The notes beneath the pieces are model-generated. The model was not told the origin of the DNA. It searched no databases and was given only the letters and a program-made list of their open reading frames with translations. DNA of 64,000 nucleotides from Pseudogymnoascus destructans (Eukaryota; Ascomycota; Leotiomycetes; Thelebolales; Thelebolaceae), in NCBI RefSeq assembly GCF_001641265.1, contig NW_020167530.1, positions 186,001-250,000 on the forward strand, in the 5' to 3' direction. Position numbers and translations under genes: made by a program. Below are positions 10,388-21,597 of the stretch, piece after piece; positions within the stretch are counted from its first letter, which is position 1; every line of letters begins with the position of its first letter.

Positions 10388-11183
10388 CCGCTTTACGGGC
10401 CGTTTGGGCAAGCATGCCTTGGTGCAAGGACTATTTATTACTTCATTATTTTATATTCAATTTGCTCACGTTTGCGAAGGTCGATTATGCTCTCGGCGCA
10501 TTTTTCAGCTCGATATATTTTCTCGGGGGGTTCTGGGCATTGCCATCAAAGACTGCAATTCAATTTCCGGCGGGATATCACGGGCTGGATTGATCCTGAT
10601 TATACATTAGCATATATTACAAGCGCGTTTACGACCATATTTTCAGCTTTGAGGGGTTTTGCGATGACAGGGAGGGGATGGACACCTATGCTTATATTTT
10701 GAGATTTTGGGAGAAAGGAAGGGAGGGCATGGCAAGTCGCTTTATAATTCTCATTGGCCAGGGCTCCTTTATATCTGCGCGGTTGCTTACAATATGTTTT
10801 ATCGAAAATGGGGCAGGGAATGGATGGATGAATCTTGGAGTGGGTGCGTTGCGGTGTGCTTCGATCAGTTGCCGAGGGAGTTGCTAAATATTTCAGCGAA
10901 GAATTTGACGTTATGGCTTCTGAAAGTGTGCACTAAATGTGACTGGTATAGTGACATTTATTTTGATGCTCATGTTGTGAATACAAGATCCAATCCGTCA
11001 GGCACCATCATGTATCAGTGATTGTATCCTAAATGACCATGCTATATTCCTCCAACATTAAGGGTCGAATTTTCACCCCATACCACTAAACTCATGCTGG
11101 TGTGCCAGGCAGTGGAAGATTATAAAACATGACAGTGAACCAATTGGAAGTATTATTCCCGTCTATCTACGCAATCGTATCTT
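10388..11183. other. convergent intergenic region
   Basis: This is the 3' flank shared by the dioxygenase gene (plus) and ADE2 (minus). It is AT-rich, with only short frames lacking recognisable content, and I see no gene or repeat in it. Confidence 0.55.
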
Positions 11184-13006
11184 CTACATCTGCTGATGAT
11201 ATGCATCCCACCCCAGCTGCTTCATCTTCACGCCCTTGAGGTCGAGATTCTCCTCCTTCGCCGCCTTCGCATACGCCTCCACCTTTGCCTGCACACCCGC
11301 ATCAAACGCCCCCAAAATCCTCGCCGCCAACAACGCCGCATTAATACTATTATTAATCCCCACTGTCGCAACCGGGACACCTATTATTCACTGTTAGCAA
11401 AGGCTCTCACTCATCATCGGGTCAAATACGCACCTCGCGGCATCTGCACAATGCTATACAAACTATCCACCCCATCCAACGCGCTCCCCTTCACCGGCAC
11501 GCCAATAACTGGCAGTGCCGTATACGCAGCCGCCATCCCCGGCAAATGTGCTGCACCACCCGCAGCCGCAATGATAACCTTGATACCCCGCCCGGCAGCT
11601 GTCGAGCTGTACGTAGCCATGTACTCGGGCGTCCTGTGAGCAGAGGTAATCTCCACCTCGGGTGCGATACCGAAGTAATCGCGCAGCAACCTGAGCCCGG
11701 GAATCAGCGTCTTGAGATCGCTGTCGGAACCCATTATTACGCCCACTGTAGGGTGGACGTTGAGACGCGGAAGGGGCTGCGTGTAGAGGATGTTTGATTC
11801 TGTGGCGGCTCCGCCAACGAATTCAAGCAGTGGCGCAATTGTGCGCTCCGCCTCTTTCATCGTGCGGGCCGTCACGGTGACATGACCCATCTTTCGGCCT
11901 GGACGCCCTGCACCTTTGCCGTAGAGGTGTACACTCGCGTTCGGGATTGAGAGGGCGCGCTCGGCGACCTGCAGATGGGCCTCTGGTGTTGCGCCGCCGA
12001 GTATATTCAGCATGATGGCTGGGTCGCGGATCTCGAGGCTCTGTGCGGGGATGGGAAGGTCAAGGATGGCGCGGAGGTGGGCCTCGAATTGCGAGATGGA
12101 ACAGGCTTCGATGGTGTAGTGGCCTGAGTTGTGGATGCGGCACGCTAGCTCGCAGAGGAGGAGCGATTTATCGGGGAGGAGGAACATTTCGACGCCGAAG
12201 ACCCCGAGGCCGTCGAAGGCGGCGACGGTTTTGCGGGCGAGGGCTTGGGCTTGCTGGTTGATTTCGTCGGAGATGTTGCGGGCGGGGGCGTAGACGAGCT
12301 TGCAGATGGAGTCTTCTTGGACGGTTTCGACGGTTGGATAGGAGAGGACGCCGTCTTTGGTTTTGACGACGATAACGGCTACTTCCATTGTGAAGTTTGC
12401 CCATTTCTCAGCGTATAGTGGGCGGTTCTCGAGAGCTTTGAGGGCTGCGGGGATATCTGCTTTGGTTTTGACGGAGTAATTTCCTGTGGTGGGATACCAG
12501 GTTAGTTACAAGCGCCAATATATATTCGTGGGCCTCTTACCTCTTCCATCATATGCTTGTGTTTTCGACTTGAGCATCATGGGGAAGCCAAGTTCCTCTC
12601 CGATCGCGGCCAGCTCTTCGGCGGTGTTGTTGCTCAGCTCACGGTAGTCGGCCATTGCGATGTCGAATTTCGACAAATGCTCCTTCTGATTAAACTTGTT
12701 CTGGATCGTACGAATTGTCTGCCAGCTCGGCTCAACCTTGACCTTCGAGGAGACTTCCTCGAGGGCGTAGGTATCGACGTGCTCAATCTCTGTCGTCAGG
12801 ACGTCGCAAGTCTCTGCAAGCCTCCGCATCGATGGAGGGTCGGTGAATGATCCGTTGAAATGGCCATCGTGAGCGCTGATAAGTTTCGCCGGGGAATTGG
12901 GCGCATCCAGCACGTTGAGTTGGATGTTCAATCGGTTTGCAGCTTCCATCATCATCCGTCCCAGTTGCCCCCCACCAAGCACGCCCACCGAAGGAGTTGA
13001 CAGCAT
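11184..13006 (-). CDS. ADE2: phosphoribosylaminoimidazole carboxylase (fused PurK-PurE)
   Basis: This purine-biosynthesis enzyme converts AIR to CAIR. Three exons on the minus strand (13006-12541, 12483-11434, 11380-11184) join in frame to 570 residues, the normal length for fungal ADE2. Introns are 57 and 53 bp. The N-terminal ATP-grasp (PurK) half starts with VGVLGGGQLGRM and includes an EIEHVD block; the C-terminal PurE half has GVIMGSDSDL, EITSAHRTPE and AAAGGAAHLPGM. The frame could begin at 13180, but the internal ATG at 13006 sits directly before the conserved nucleotide-binding loop and matches the family start, so I choose it. No disabling change is visible. The divergent neighbour on the other side of the promoter is broken by transposons. 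Confidence 0.97.
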
Positions 13007-13480
13007 CGTAAAGTCGGAGAGAAGAAATCTAGGGCTGGAATTAATCGGCGGTATGCCGCAATGTTCGCAGCTTGTAGGATTAAGAGTCGGCTTCACTGTG
13101 GTTGGGCTCTGAAGTCGATGAGTCTTAGCTTCAGTCCAGTGCCGTTGGATATTTTTCTTATCGGCGCGCACGCGGCGCATTATCGGATGGGGCTAGCCAA
13201 TGTCCAGGGCGGTGTGCCTACCATTACGCGCTAGTGATTTAAATGGTTTAGCTTATGAGACTAATTGTTGACCCCGGCCCCGTCGTCACTGGCGAGATTC
13301 TGATATCACGTGGACTTCTTCCAACATGTTGGAATATATGGGCGCTTAACTGGAACCCTTTCATCGTAGACATCCTCTTCATCAAACCTGCTTTCATTTT
13401 CCTTTTCTCTCTTTTTTAGTTATCGATCTAATACTTTACCTTCATTTAAACTATCAACTGAGTCACAATTTTGTCCCACA
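13007..13480. promoter_or_regulatory. bidirectional promoter between ADE2 and a broken divergent gene
   Basis: About 470 bp separate the ADE2 start from the ATG of the disrupted plus-strand gene at 13481. It contains CT-rich tracts (13385-13430), an ATCACGTGG E-box near 13308, and TGAGTCA at 13459-13465, the core recognised by Gcn4/CpcA-type bZIP factors (its complement holds TGACTC, also the Bas1-type core on yeast ADE genes). The closest known elements start at 13494. Confidence 0.5.
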
Positions 13481-13505
13481 ATGGGAACCTCTCTGTAATG
13501 GTGGG

Positions 13506-13980
13506 TGTTACGACGGAACAAGAAGGCTGGCCAACTACAGGACAGGAAGGAGGGAGGTCGCATGAGACCGGCCCTGGTACCTGGAGGGGCAGCGGGGAAT
13601 AGTAGTTCCGAAAGTATCACGTGACGGACTCACAGGATGATGAGAAGAGTCCTAAGAGTCCAGGACTCCGAGGACTCGAGTGAGTTCCCAGGAGTCCACT
13701 AGGCACGTGACGGACTCGCAGGATGATGAGAAGAGTCCTAAGAGTCCAGGACTCCGAGGACTCGAGTGAGTTCCCAAGAGTCCACTAGGCACGACGCCAC
13801 TATATAAGTAGATAGTAGTTCCTTAGATAGGAGCTTCGTGCTCAACTCAATACAGTATTTGTTATATACTAGTAACGTGTTACTTGAAGCCTTTGTGTCT
13901 GATCCCCTGCCTCCTCTGATAAGTAAACCTTTACGCAAGAGAACCTCTGTGTCTTCTATCGTTTAGAAGTCAGCGTTACA
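13506..13980 (+). repeat. solo LTR, family 1 variant (LTR-B, 475 bp)
   Basis: It begins TGTTACGACGG and ends CAGCGTTACA with the flanking duplication GTGGG (13501-13505 and 13981-13985). The 3' part (from the TATA box near 13800 on) matches family 1, but the upstream U3 is unrelated and holds two tandem units of about 85 bp (13618-13703, 13704-13788) rich in GAGTCC. Confidence 0.92.
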
Positions 13981-14965
13981 GTGGGTGCACCAGATGTGAG
14001 AATCTAGCCACCCAAGGAAGGGATGAATTTACTAAGACAACACACTGTCTTAGAAAACAGAGCCAAAGGGTCGTAGCTTAGACTATTCCACAACGCAGCA
14101 ATCAGGTGTGTGATGTAGTGAAGTGGTTCAGACAAGTTGCAACAAATGTTGAGTCTGGGAACTCAGGGGTAAGTCAGAGGTTAACACCTCACTGACTTTT
14201 CAGAAACAAGGAGTAACAAGATGAATGCTTGGAAGCTTGGAAAAGACGTGGAAGTATGTGATAGTCGATTTACTGTATTGTCTGCTTGCCCTTTCTTAAG
14301 GAAAGGGCAATCCTATTTATTCTAAAGGAGTGTAGTTCTCTCATTTTCCAAGACTTTCCATGACTTACCAGGCTTGGTAACTGTAGTCGACGTAAGAGAA
14401 TCCCATAGAACCATCTCTTAGGTTCGTAGCCTATAGGAAGTAAAAGGAGGTCCAAGGTCAGAGTACCCCTATAGACAAATTATGTCATAGACAAATTATG
14501 TCATAGACAAATTATGTCATAGACAAATTATGTCATAACTTAACCAATCTTGTGGGTAACTAAAGAGCGATGACATGTAATGAATCATAGAGGTTCGTAG
14601 GAGCTTTTAGAGCTATCGTTCATGCTCCTAGGCCTTTAGTTGGTAGAGATATGTCATGTGGTAGTATGAGTGATGTCATGTAATGAATCATAGAGGGTTG
14701 TAGAGATATGCTATGTGGTCATATCGGCCCAGTAACTAAGGAGCGATGACGTGTAATGAATCATAGATGGTTGTAGCAATCGTTGAGTAGTATTGCTCTT
14801 GTTGTTGGTGTGATAAGCCAAAATATGTATAGTGACTTGTAGGTTTGAGGAGGAGATTTCCAAGTTTGCTCTTGAGTTTGATAGCAAACTGAGTGCAACG
14901 AATGTCAGTATGACACAAAGGAGTGTAGTTCTCTCATTTTCCAAGACTTTCTATGACTAACCAGG

Positions 14966-15901
14966 TGTCATACTGACATTCGTTGCACTCAGTTTGCTAT
15001 CAAACTCAAGAGCAAACTTAGAAATCTCCTCCTCAAACCTACAAGTCACCATACATATCTTGGCTTATCACACCAACAACAGAAGCAATACTACTCAACG
15101 ATTGCTGCAAACTCTTCTACTACATCTGTTTATGCTACATACATTACGGCATATCATTTGGACACTCATTGAACAAGTTATTAAGAAAATCTCCTCCTTA
15201 AGGGGGTGGGCCAATACTACCACATGGCATATCTCTACCAACTAGAGGCCTAGGAACATGAACGATAGCTCTAGAAGCTTCTACAACCCTCTATGATTCA
15301 TTACACGTCATCGCTCCTTAGTTACCCACAAGATTGGTTAAGTTATGACATAATTTATCTATAGGTACTCTGACCTTGGACCTCCTTTTCACTTCCTATA
15401 GGCTAGGAACCCAAGAGATGGTTCTATGGGATTCTCTTACGTTCACTACATGATTAGCAAGCTAGTTGTGGGTCGCACTTGATTTCTAATACATTTACCA
15501 AGCCTGGTTAGTCATGGAAAGTCATGGAAAATGAGAGAACTACACTCCTTTGGCATAAATAGGATTGCCCTTTCCTTAAGAAAGGGCAAGCAGACAATAC
15601 AGTAAATCGACTATCACATACTTCCACGTCTTTTCCAAGCTTCCAAGCATTCATCTTGTTACTCCTTGTTTCTGAAAAGTCAGTGAGGTGTTAACCTCTG
15701 ACTTACCCCTGAGTTCCCAGACTCAACATTTGTTGCAACTTGTCTGAACCACTTCACTACATCACACACCTGATTGCTGCGTTGTGGAATAGTCTCAGCT
15801 ACAACCCTTTGGCTCTGTTTCCTAAGACAGTGTGTTGTCTTAGTAAAATCATCCCTTCCTTGGGTGGCTAGATTCTCACATCTGGTGCACCCAACATTAC
15901 A
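14966..15901 (+). repeat. solo LTR, family A (936 bp)
   Basis: It runs TGTCATACTG to CAACATTACA and is flanked by the duplication CCAGG (14961-14965 and 15902-15906). It is inserted into another family-A LTR in the opposite orientation, so 14966-16443 forms a long imperfect palindrome. A shared insertion variant (GTGCGACCCACAACTAGC) links these two LTRs as the same subfamily. Confidence 0.93.
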
Positions 15902-16673
15902 CCAGGCTTGGTAAATGTATTAGAAATCAAGTGCGACCCACAACTAGCTTGCTAATCATGTAGTGAACGTAAGAGAATCCCATAGAACCATCTCTTGGGT
16001 TCCTAGCCTATAGGAAGTGAAAAGGAGGTCCAAGGTCAGAGTACCTATAGATAAATTATGTCATAACTTAACCAATCTTGTGGGTAACTAAGGAGCGATG
16101 ACGTGTAATGAATCATAGAGGGTTGTAGAAGCTTCTAGAGCTATCGTTCATGTTCCTAGGCCTCTAGTTGGTAGAGATATGCCATGTGGTAGTATTGGCC
16201 CACCCCCTTAAGGAGGAGATTTTCTTAATAACTTGTTCAATGAGTGTTCAAATGATATGCCGTGATGTATGTAGCATAAACAGATGTAGTAGAAGAGTTT
16301 GCAGCAATCGTTGAGTAGTATTGCTTCTGTTGTTGGTGTGATAAGCCAAGATATGTATGGTGACTTGTAGGTTTGAGGAGGAGATTTCTAAGTTTGCTCT
16401 TGAGTTTGATAGCAAACTGAGTGCAACGAATGTCAGTATGACACTCTCCCTCTGCTACTTCGGGGTTCCCTCTTGCTCCTCCGCCGGGGATGCCCCGCCC
16501 TCCTACTCCTGGACAAGCTCTAAATATACCAAAACATGTAGAAAGGCTGGCACAGCCTACCGTCCCAAGTAGTTACCGCTGCAGTCTCAAGCTGTGTTTC
16601 CTACTAACGAGCTGTGATACATAGATTCAACCATCCTCTACCAGACGAGAAATCCCCAGTCTTGAATCTTATA

Positions 16674-17520
16674 ACGTAACGTATGGGGTAGTCGGACATA
16701 TGGGGTAGTCGGACAAAAAGTTTATTCTACTCTAGTTGACTGAGTCCTACGTGCCACACACTCCTCCAATTCCAATTCTGGGTCGCTTGAATCTTTCTCT
16801 ACCTCTTCCTCTTCAACTTCCTCGTCTACTTCTTCAATTGGCCGTTTGCATGGCCTTCCACGTGGTCTTTTCTCAGTTGACTTCAACTCTGCCTCCCGGA
16901 CAATTTTCAACACTTCCTCGGTACTGAATACAAATTCGCCTTGCAACTTAATTCTCTTGCCCGTAGTTCTTTTCTTTCGTGTCTCAAGTATCTCTTTGTA
17001 CTCTTTTACCTCCTTCCAAAGGATGCTGAGTTCAGCATTCTGACTTTCAACCAGCCTAGTCATTCTCTTGGCATAGCGTCGAGTTGGTGAAGCAGGAGAG
17101 TCACAAGTTGCCATACTTGAATTAAATACTAAATTTGCATGCCTTAGTTCAGTTCCATCTGGAGGAGAACTTCGGAGTATTGAGAGATCCAGAGTAGTGA
17201 TATTGGTTGAGTTTTGAGGAGTGCGAGGTGGTTCGGTTGGTGGAAGTGGAAGGTTAGCCAGAACTCTTTCTGGGAGAAAGGGTATTAAACCTGCTGCCCT
17301 CCACCCACTTCTAATGTTTTGAGGTATAAGACCCTTCTCTCGAATACACCAGAAGATTTCAACCCAGTGGGAGCGCTGGATTCGCTTTATTCCTGCTCGA
17401 GTATACCGATCTACTTCCTGAGCATGAAATCGCTTAAGAGGTCCATACACCCCAACATCAAGTGGTTGGAGTAGATGAGAGCAATGAGGTGGTAGAATAA
17501 GAAGGTCGATGTCATTCTCA
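16674..17520 (-). mobile_element. truncated Fot/pogo-like element (family beta)
   Basis: It starts at the terminal repeat ACGTAACGTATGGGG directly after TA 16672-16673 and is collinear with the 3' part of the complete copy at 36404-38257. It stops at 17520, where sequence of a different Fot family begins without a terminal repeat, so a deletion or rearrangement joined two elements here. Confidence 0.88.
16722..17519 (-). pseudogene. Fot-beta transposase, C-terminal part only
   Basis: The frame from about 17519 to the stop at 16722 covers the end of the DDE domain (HCSHLLQPLDVGVYGPLKR in the region just before the first ATG, 17450) and the C-terminal basic/acidic tail. It lacks the N-terminal DNA-binding region and first catalytic residues because of the truncation at 17520. 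It retains CGA where the copy at 37757 has TGA. Confidence 0.8.
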
Positions 17521-19008
17521 AACTACTTGCAACACGCGACGCGTCACGCGTTGGGTCGCGTTGGGCTTCAAACTTTGTTAAGCGGCGTGTAGAGCTCCAG
17601 ACATGCTTTCAGCGCAAATACGACTACCAGAGGGCTAAGTGCGAAGATCCAGAAGTTATTAATGGCTGGTTTGAGCTTGTGCGTAACACAATTGCGAAAT
17701 ATGGTATCGATGAAGCAGATATCTACAACTTTGATGAGACTGGGTTTATGATGGGCGTTATCTCAACTGCTATGGTTGTAACAAGCTCAGACGGGCGGGC
17801 AAAAGCAAAGAAGGTACAGCCTGGTAATCGGGAATGGGTTACAGTAATCCAAGGCGTTAGTTCTCAAGGTTGGGCAGTACCACCATTTATCATTGTTGCA
17901 GGCAAAAACCACCTTACATCTTGGTATGAGAATAGTGGATTTTCAAGCGATTGGGTGATTTCTGTTACTGAAAATGGCTGGACTACAAACGAGAGAGGCA
18001 TGGATTGGATTCAGCACTTTGAGAAGCATACAAAGGCCCAGAGTGTTGGTGGTTGTCGCTTGTTAGTCCTTGATGGTCATGAGAGCCACCACTCAGATGA
18101 GTTTGAGGAGTACTGCAAGGAACACAACATTATTACGCTTTGTATGCCTGCTCACTCTTCTCATCTACTCCAGCCACTTGATGTTGGCTGTTTCGGCCCG
18201 TTAAAGCAGGCCTATGGTCGGCAAATTGAAGATATGATGCAGGCTCATATTTCTCATATTACAAAGGATGACTTCTTTCCTGCCTTCCACGCTGCATTTA
18301 ACACTACAATGACGGAAAGTAACATTCGAGGCGGGTTTCGAGGGGCAGGGCTTCTTCCATTTGACCCTGAGAGAGTGATATCTACACTTGATCTTAAGTT
18401 AAGGACACCAACGCCTCCAAGCTCCCGCCCAGGTACTGCTCAACCTTGGGTTTCTCAGACACCAAACAACCCAATTGAAGCTATGTCACAGTCTACATTT
18501 ATTAAAACTCGGATTTCACGCCATCAAAATAGCTCTCCAACCTCAATCTATGCAGCTGTTGACCAGTTTACAAAGGGTGCATCGCAAATAATGCATCAAT
18601 TAGCACTGCTAAAGGGAGAGAACCAAAACCTACGACAGGCAAATGAAGTACTAAGCAAGCGCCGGAGAGCTAGGAAAACACGACTACAGCAAGGAGGATC
18701 ACTTAGTCAACAAGGGGCGCAAGAGCTACAGGATGAGAGGGATGTTGTGCAGCAGGTAGAGCAGGAAATAAGGGCAAGCCGTGGTCGGAAGCCAAGGGAA
18801 GAAACCCGTGCCCGTCGCTGTGGCAAGTGTGGTGAGACTGGGCACAATGCGCGCACGTGTCAGATTGTAATAGACACCTCTGAGGAAGAGGACTCCGAGT
18901 AGTTTCAATTGATTTCTAATGTTGTGGTAGATTTATCGCAATGTTTGTCGTGAGGGTAGATAATTTTGGCGCTTTCGCTTGTTTGGCGCTTTCGCTATAC
19001 ATGTACGT
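17521..19008 (+). mobile_element. 5'-truncated Fot/pogo-like element (family gamma, subtype a)
   Basis: Collinear with 46941-48799 (reverse) and 61769-62987. The right terminus ACATGTACGT ends at 19008 next to TA 19009-19010 and carries the double subterminal motif GGCGCTTTCGCTTGTTTGGC. The left third is missing at the junction with the Fot-beta fragment. It appears inserted into the 5' terminal region of the split hAT element. Confidence 0.88.
17523..18902 (+). pseudogene. Fot-gamma transposase lacking its N-terminus, with intact zinc-knuckle tail
   Basis: The open frame enters from the truncation point and ends at TAG 18900-18902. It contains the complete catalytic core (NFDETGF, LVLDGHESHHS, LLQPLDVGC; DD35D) but lacks the N-terminal helix-turn-helix region. 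It is one of the two copies in the window that keep the C-terminal CCHC zinc knuckle C-X2-C-X4-H-X4-C (GKCGETGHNARTC); in the complete copies it is lost by a frameshift or a stop. The acidic end EEEDSE follows. Confidence 0.85.
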
Positions 19009-19676
19009 TAACCATATAATATTTATCAAACTATAGTAATAATTAATAGTAACGTTAGTAGCTGCTATTAATGCTTAATTAAACTCATATCAAATATAAG
19101 TCATAACTAATTGACTACTCTATGATCGATTTTGATTGAATAATATGATATCACTTGTAAATATAATATCACGTGTAAATATAATCACGTGTAAATATAA
19201 TCACGTGTAATTATTTAACAGTGTGTAAATGGAACTATTATAGTTATACTATTTTCAACTTATACCTCAAAATGCATGTACAGTAACACTTAATAGTAAC
19301 GTTATTAATATTCGATTGCACTTAAAGCTATTCCTAATAACATATCATGTGATGACATGTGGTGGCCCCCACTTATAATGTAAAAGACTGGACTGGACCG
19401 GACTGTTCTTAGGAAAGACCGAACGGTCTAGTCTTTTAAACAGTCCTCAATTTTCGCAAACAGTCCACACTCTAAAAAAAGACTGGACTATTATCAGTCC
19501 GGTCTTTTAAAGGGACCTCAACTTTAGCAAACAGTCTACACTCTAAAAAAAAGACTAGAATGTTATCAGTCTGGTCTTTTTGTCTCACGGTCCAGTCCTA
19601 AAAAAAACGACTGGACCGTAAAACAGTCCTCACTCAACATTAAAAGACCGGACCGGACCGGACCGTGGCCAGTCTA
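19009..19676 (-). mobile_element. 5' terminal fragment of the split composite hAT element
   Basis: The terminus TAGACTGGCC reads leftward from 19676, next to the 8-bp target duplication (19677-19684, TTAAAGAG on the minus strand). The same terminus and duplication occur at 33663/33664-33671. From about 19388 to 19676 it holds subterminal repeats of period 71 bp (for example 19461 and 19532), the same period as at the other end. Two paired 13-bp-period hexamer sites (19036, degenerate; 19283) match those throughout 27013-33380. No gene is seen here. Confidence 0.82.
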
Positions 19677-20638
19677 CTCTTTAATGGGCCAAAACAGCCA
19701 ACATCAAGTGGTTGGAGTATATGGGAAGAGTGAGCAGGCATACAAAGCGTAATAATGTTGTGTTCTTTGCAGTACTCCTCAAACTTGTCTGAGTGGTGGC
19801 TCTCATGACCATCAAGGACTAACAAGCGATAACCACCAACACTCCGGGGCTTTGTGTGCTTCTCAAAATGCTGAATCCAATCCATACCTCTCTCGTTTGT
19901 AGTCCAGCCATTTGCAGTAACAGCGATTACCCAATCTGCTGGAAATCCGCTATTCTCATACCAAGATGCAAGGTGGTTTTTACCTGCCACAATGACAAAT
20001 GGCGGCACTGCCCAACCTTGAGAACTAACGCCTTGGATTACTGTAACCCATTCCCGATTGCCAGGCTGCACCTTTTTTGCCTTTGCCCACCCATCTGAGC
20101 TCATTACTACCGTTGCGCTTGAGATGACGCCCATCATAAACCCAGTCTCATCAAAGTTGTAGATATCTGCATTGTTGATGCCATACTTTAGAATTGTGTT
20201 CCATACAAGCTCAAACCAGCCACGAATGACTTCTGGATCTTCGCACTTAGCCCTCTGGTAGTCGTATTTTCGCTGGAAGCGTGTCCGGAGCTCTACATGC
20301 CGCTTAACAAAGTTTGAAGCCCAACGTGACCCGACGTGTGGCGCGTCGCGTGTTGCAAGTAGTCGATTTGCCATATCTTCAACAATAGACAACTGAGGAG
20401 GGAACCCTTTAGCAGCTAAGTCAAGTATATACTGAACAAGAACTGATTCCTCTAGGTTACTTAATTTCCGTAAGTTGGCTTGGATATCGCGTCGTGAAGG
20501 TATGCCTTGTAAATGGTGACGTAGCTTGCGGTGGTCTACGGAATAGATCCTAGCTGCAACTCGAAGGCGCAAATTTGGGTCGCTTTGCATAGCTTGGATA
20601 GCTAGCACTAATTCGCTTTCATCATTTTTATGGCGCAT
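19677..20638 (-). pseudogene. Fot-gamma transposase, N-terminal half (interrupted by hAT)
   Basis: ATG 20638 opens a frame that holds the N-terminal helix-turn-helix region and the full DD35D motif set (NFDETGF, LVLDGHESHHS, ILQPLDVGCFGP), then runs into the hAT terminus and stops at about 19640. The remaining C-terminal coding part is on the other half at 33672-34365, on the opposite strand because of an inversion. Confidence 0.88.
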
Positions 20639-20736
20639 GTTTTGTTGTGGAGGAATTTAACATTTAGTTGGGGGGGTTGGTCACCGCATGATTTTGGCAC
20701 TTTCGCTTGTTTGGCACTTTCGTTATACATGCACGT
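19677..20736 (-). mobile_element. left half of a split Fot-gamma subtype b element
   Basis: It runs from terminal repeat ACGTGCATGTATAACG (20736 inward; TA at 20737-20738) to the hAT target duplication at 19677-19684. Its other half is 33664-34471. Lengths 1060 bp plus 800 bp (after removing one copy of the 8-bp duplication) add to 1860 bp, exactly that of the complete subtype-b copy at 49205-51064. Confidence 0.9.
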
Positions 20737-20768
20737 TATCTACTTTGCCAACTACTAATAATATAACA

Positions 20769-21597
20769 GGGCCTTTAAGAAATGGGCAGTATCTCAATGG
20801 GCAAGGGGTTGAGAAAGCGCTGATCCATCGAGAGAACGTAAACCTTACTCTGCGCCTGATATTGCAAGGTGCATTTGATGAAACCGATCCAGCTATCTCA
20901 ACCCAGGTAAAGAAACTTTACCACCAATGCCCAACCCTCGCAGAACATATCTTCCCGTCGATCCAGCAGATACAACTGAGGATGATGCTATAGATATTGA
21001 GCCAGATACCTCGCATATCTATCCAAGAGCAACTCGCTGTGTTGCCCGGTCTTTCGTAAAGAATACCCTCAATCTCCCCCTCCAGTTGTGAGATGTGCCT
21101 GAGGGCCATCTCTTTACACAGCAGCTGCGACATGCATATTTAGTGGATTATAATAATCCATACATCACCAATCTGGGGAACCACCCCATCCAATAGTTTT
21201 CCTGCTTCAGCTTTACAGATCCGTATGTTTTAGTTTCTATTTGCCTGCCCCCCCTGATATCTTTCTCACACTGGCTAATCAAGTTGAGAACAGGACCATT
21301 CAGCGCCGAGTGTCATTTGAGGCTAGGAATTCATTTTTTGTCCGGGGCCAGACCATAGCCCGCTTCGACATTGGATTTGTGCATGAGAGGATCCGCGGCG
21401 AGAAGCACCTCTTCGCACCTGTGTGTGATAGAGGAGTGCAACAAGGAGGATCCCATGGTCATGCTTTCTCTTGTGAGGGCAAGACCCCACGCCAAATGAT
21501 CGTTGGTCTGCCAGCTATTGGCAGCAAGGCGTTATATGTTGTGGATATTGATCCTAGGCGGGCAATATACTGTTGGTGGGAGATTGGCCTCATGTAA
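20769..21597 (+). pseudogene. decayed gene of unknown function
   Basis: Three reading-frame segments look coding but are separated by frameshifts or stops: about 20769-20990 (contains HRENVNLTLRLILQGAF), about 20955-21180 (contains DIEPDTSHIYPRATRCVA, then QQLRHAYLVDYNNPYITN) and 21241-21597 (contains FVRGQTIARFDIGFVHERIR and GLPAIGSKALYVVDID). A likely intron end (ACTAATAATATAACAG) precedes 20769. I do not recognise the family. It abuts the left end of the split Fot element, so it was probably part of the same original locus as the hAT relic at 34490. Confidence 0.4.

Larger units (their letters stand above)
13494..16443 (-). mobile_element. family-A LTR retroelement remnant (two LTRs, internal region lost) with nested LTRs
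   Basis: The outer ends are family-A LTR ends, flanked by a 5-bp duplication CTCTC (13489-13493 and 16444-16448). One LTR runs from 13494 to 14915, interrupted by a family-1-related solo LTR at 13506-13980. The second LTR starts truncated at 14916 and runs to 16443, interrupted by an opposite-strand family-A solo LTR at 14966-15901. The internal gag-pol region is missing, so this looks like an inter-LTR deletion product. The 16-bp tandem unit is present four times from 14471. Confidence 0.85.
13481..16672 (+). pseudogene. host gene divergent from ADE2, broken by retroelement and Fot element
   Basis: ATG 13481 begins a frame interrupted after 13 bases by a retroelement (13494-16443) flanked by the duplicated pentamer CTCTC. 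Joining 13493 to 16449 restores a frame of 44 codons, Pro-rich (starts MGTSPSATSG, later PPPGMPRPPTPG), up to a plausible 56-bp intron (16569-16624, donor GTAGTT, branch CTAAC, acceptor TAG). About 48 bp of possible second exon follow before a Fot element enters at TA 16672; that exon contains a TGA in the continuing frame. I do not recognise the product. The gene is clearly inactivated: its 5' end is here and the remainder was not found. Confidence 0.65.

Noticed and set aside
11546..12261. plus-strand frames inside ADE2
   Set aside because: Mirror frames of the conserved ADE2 exons.
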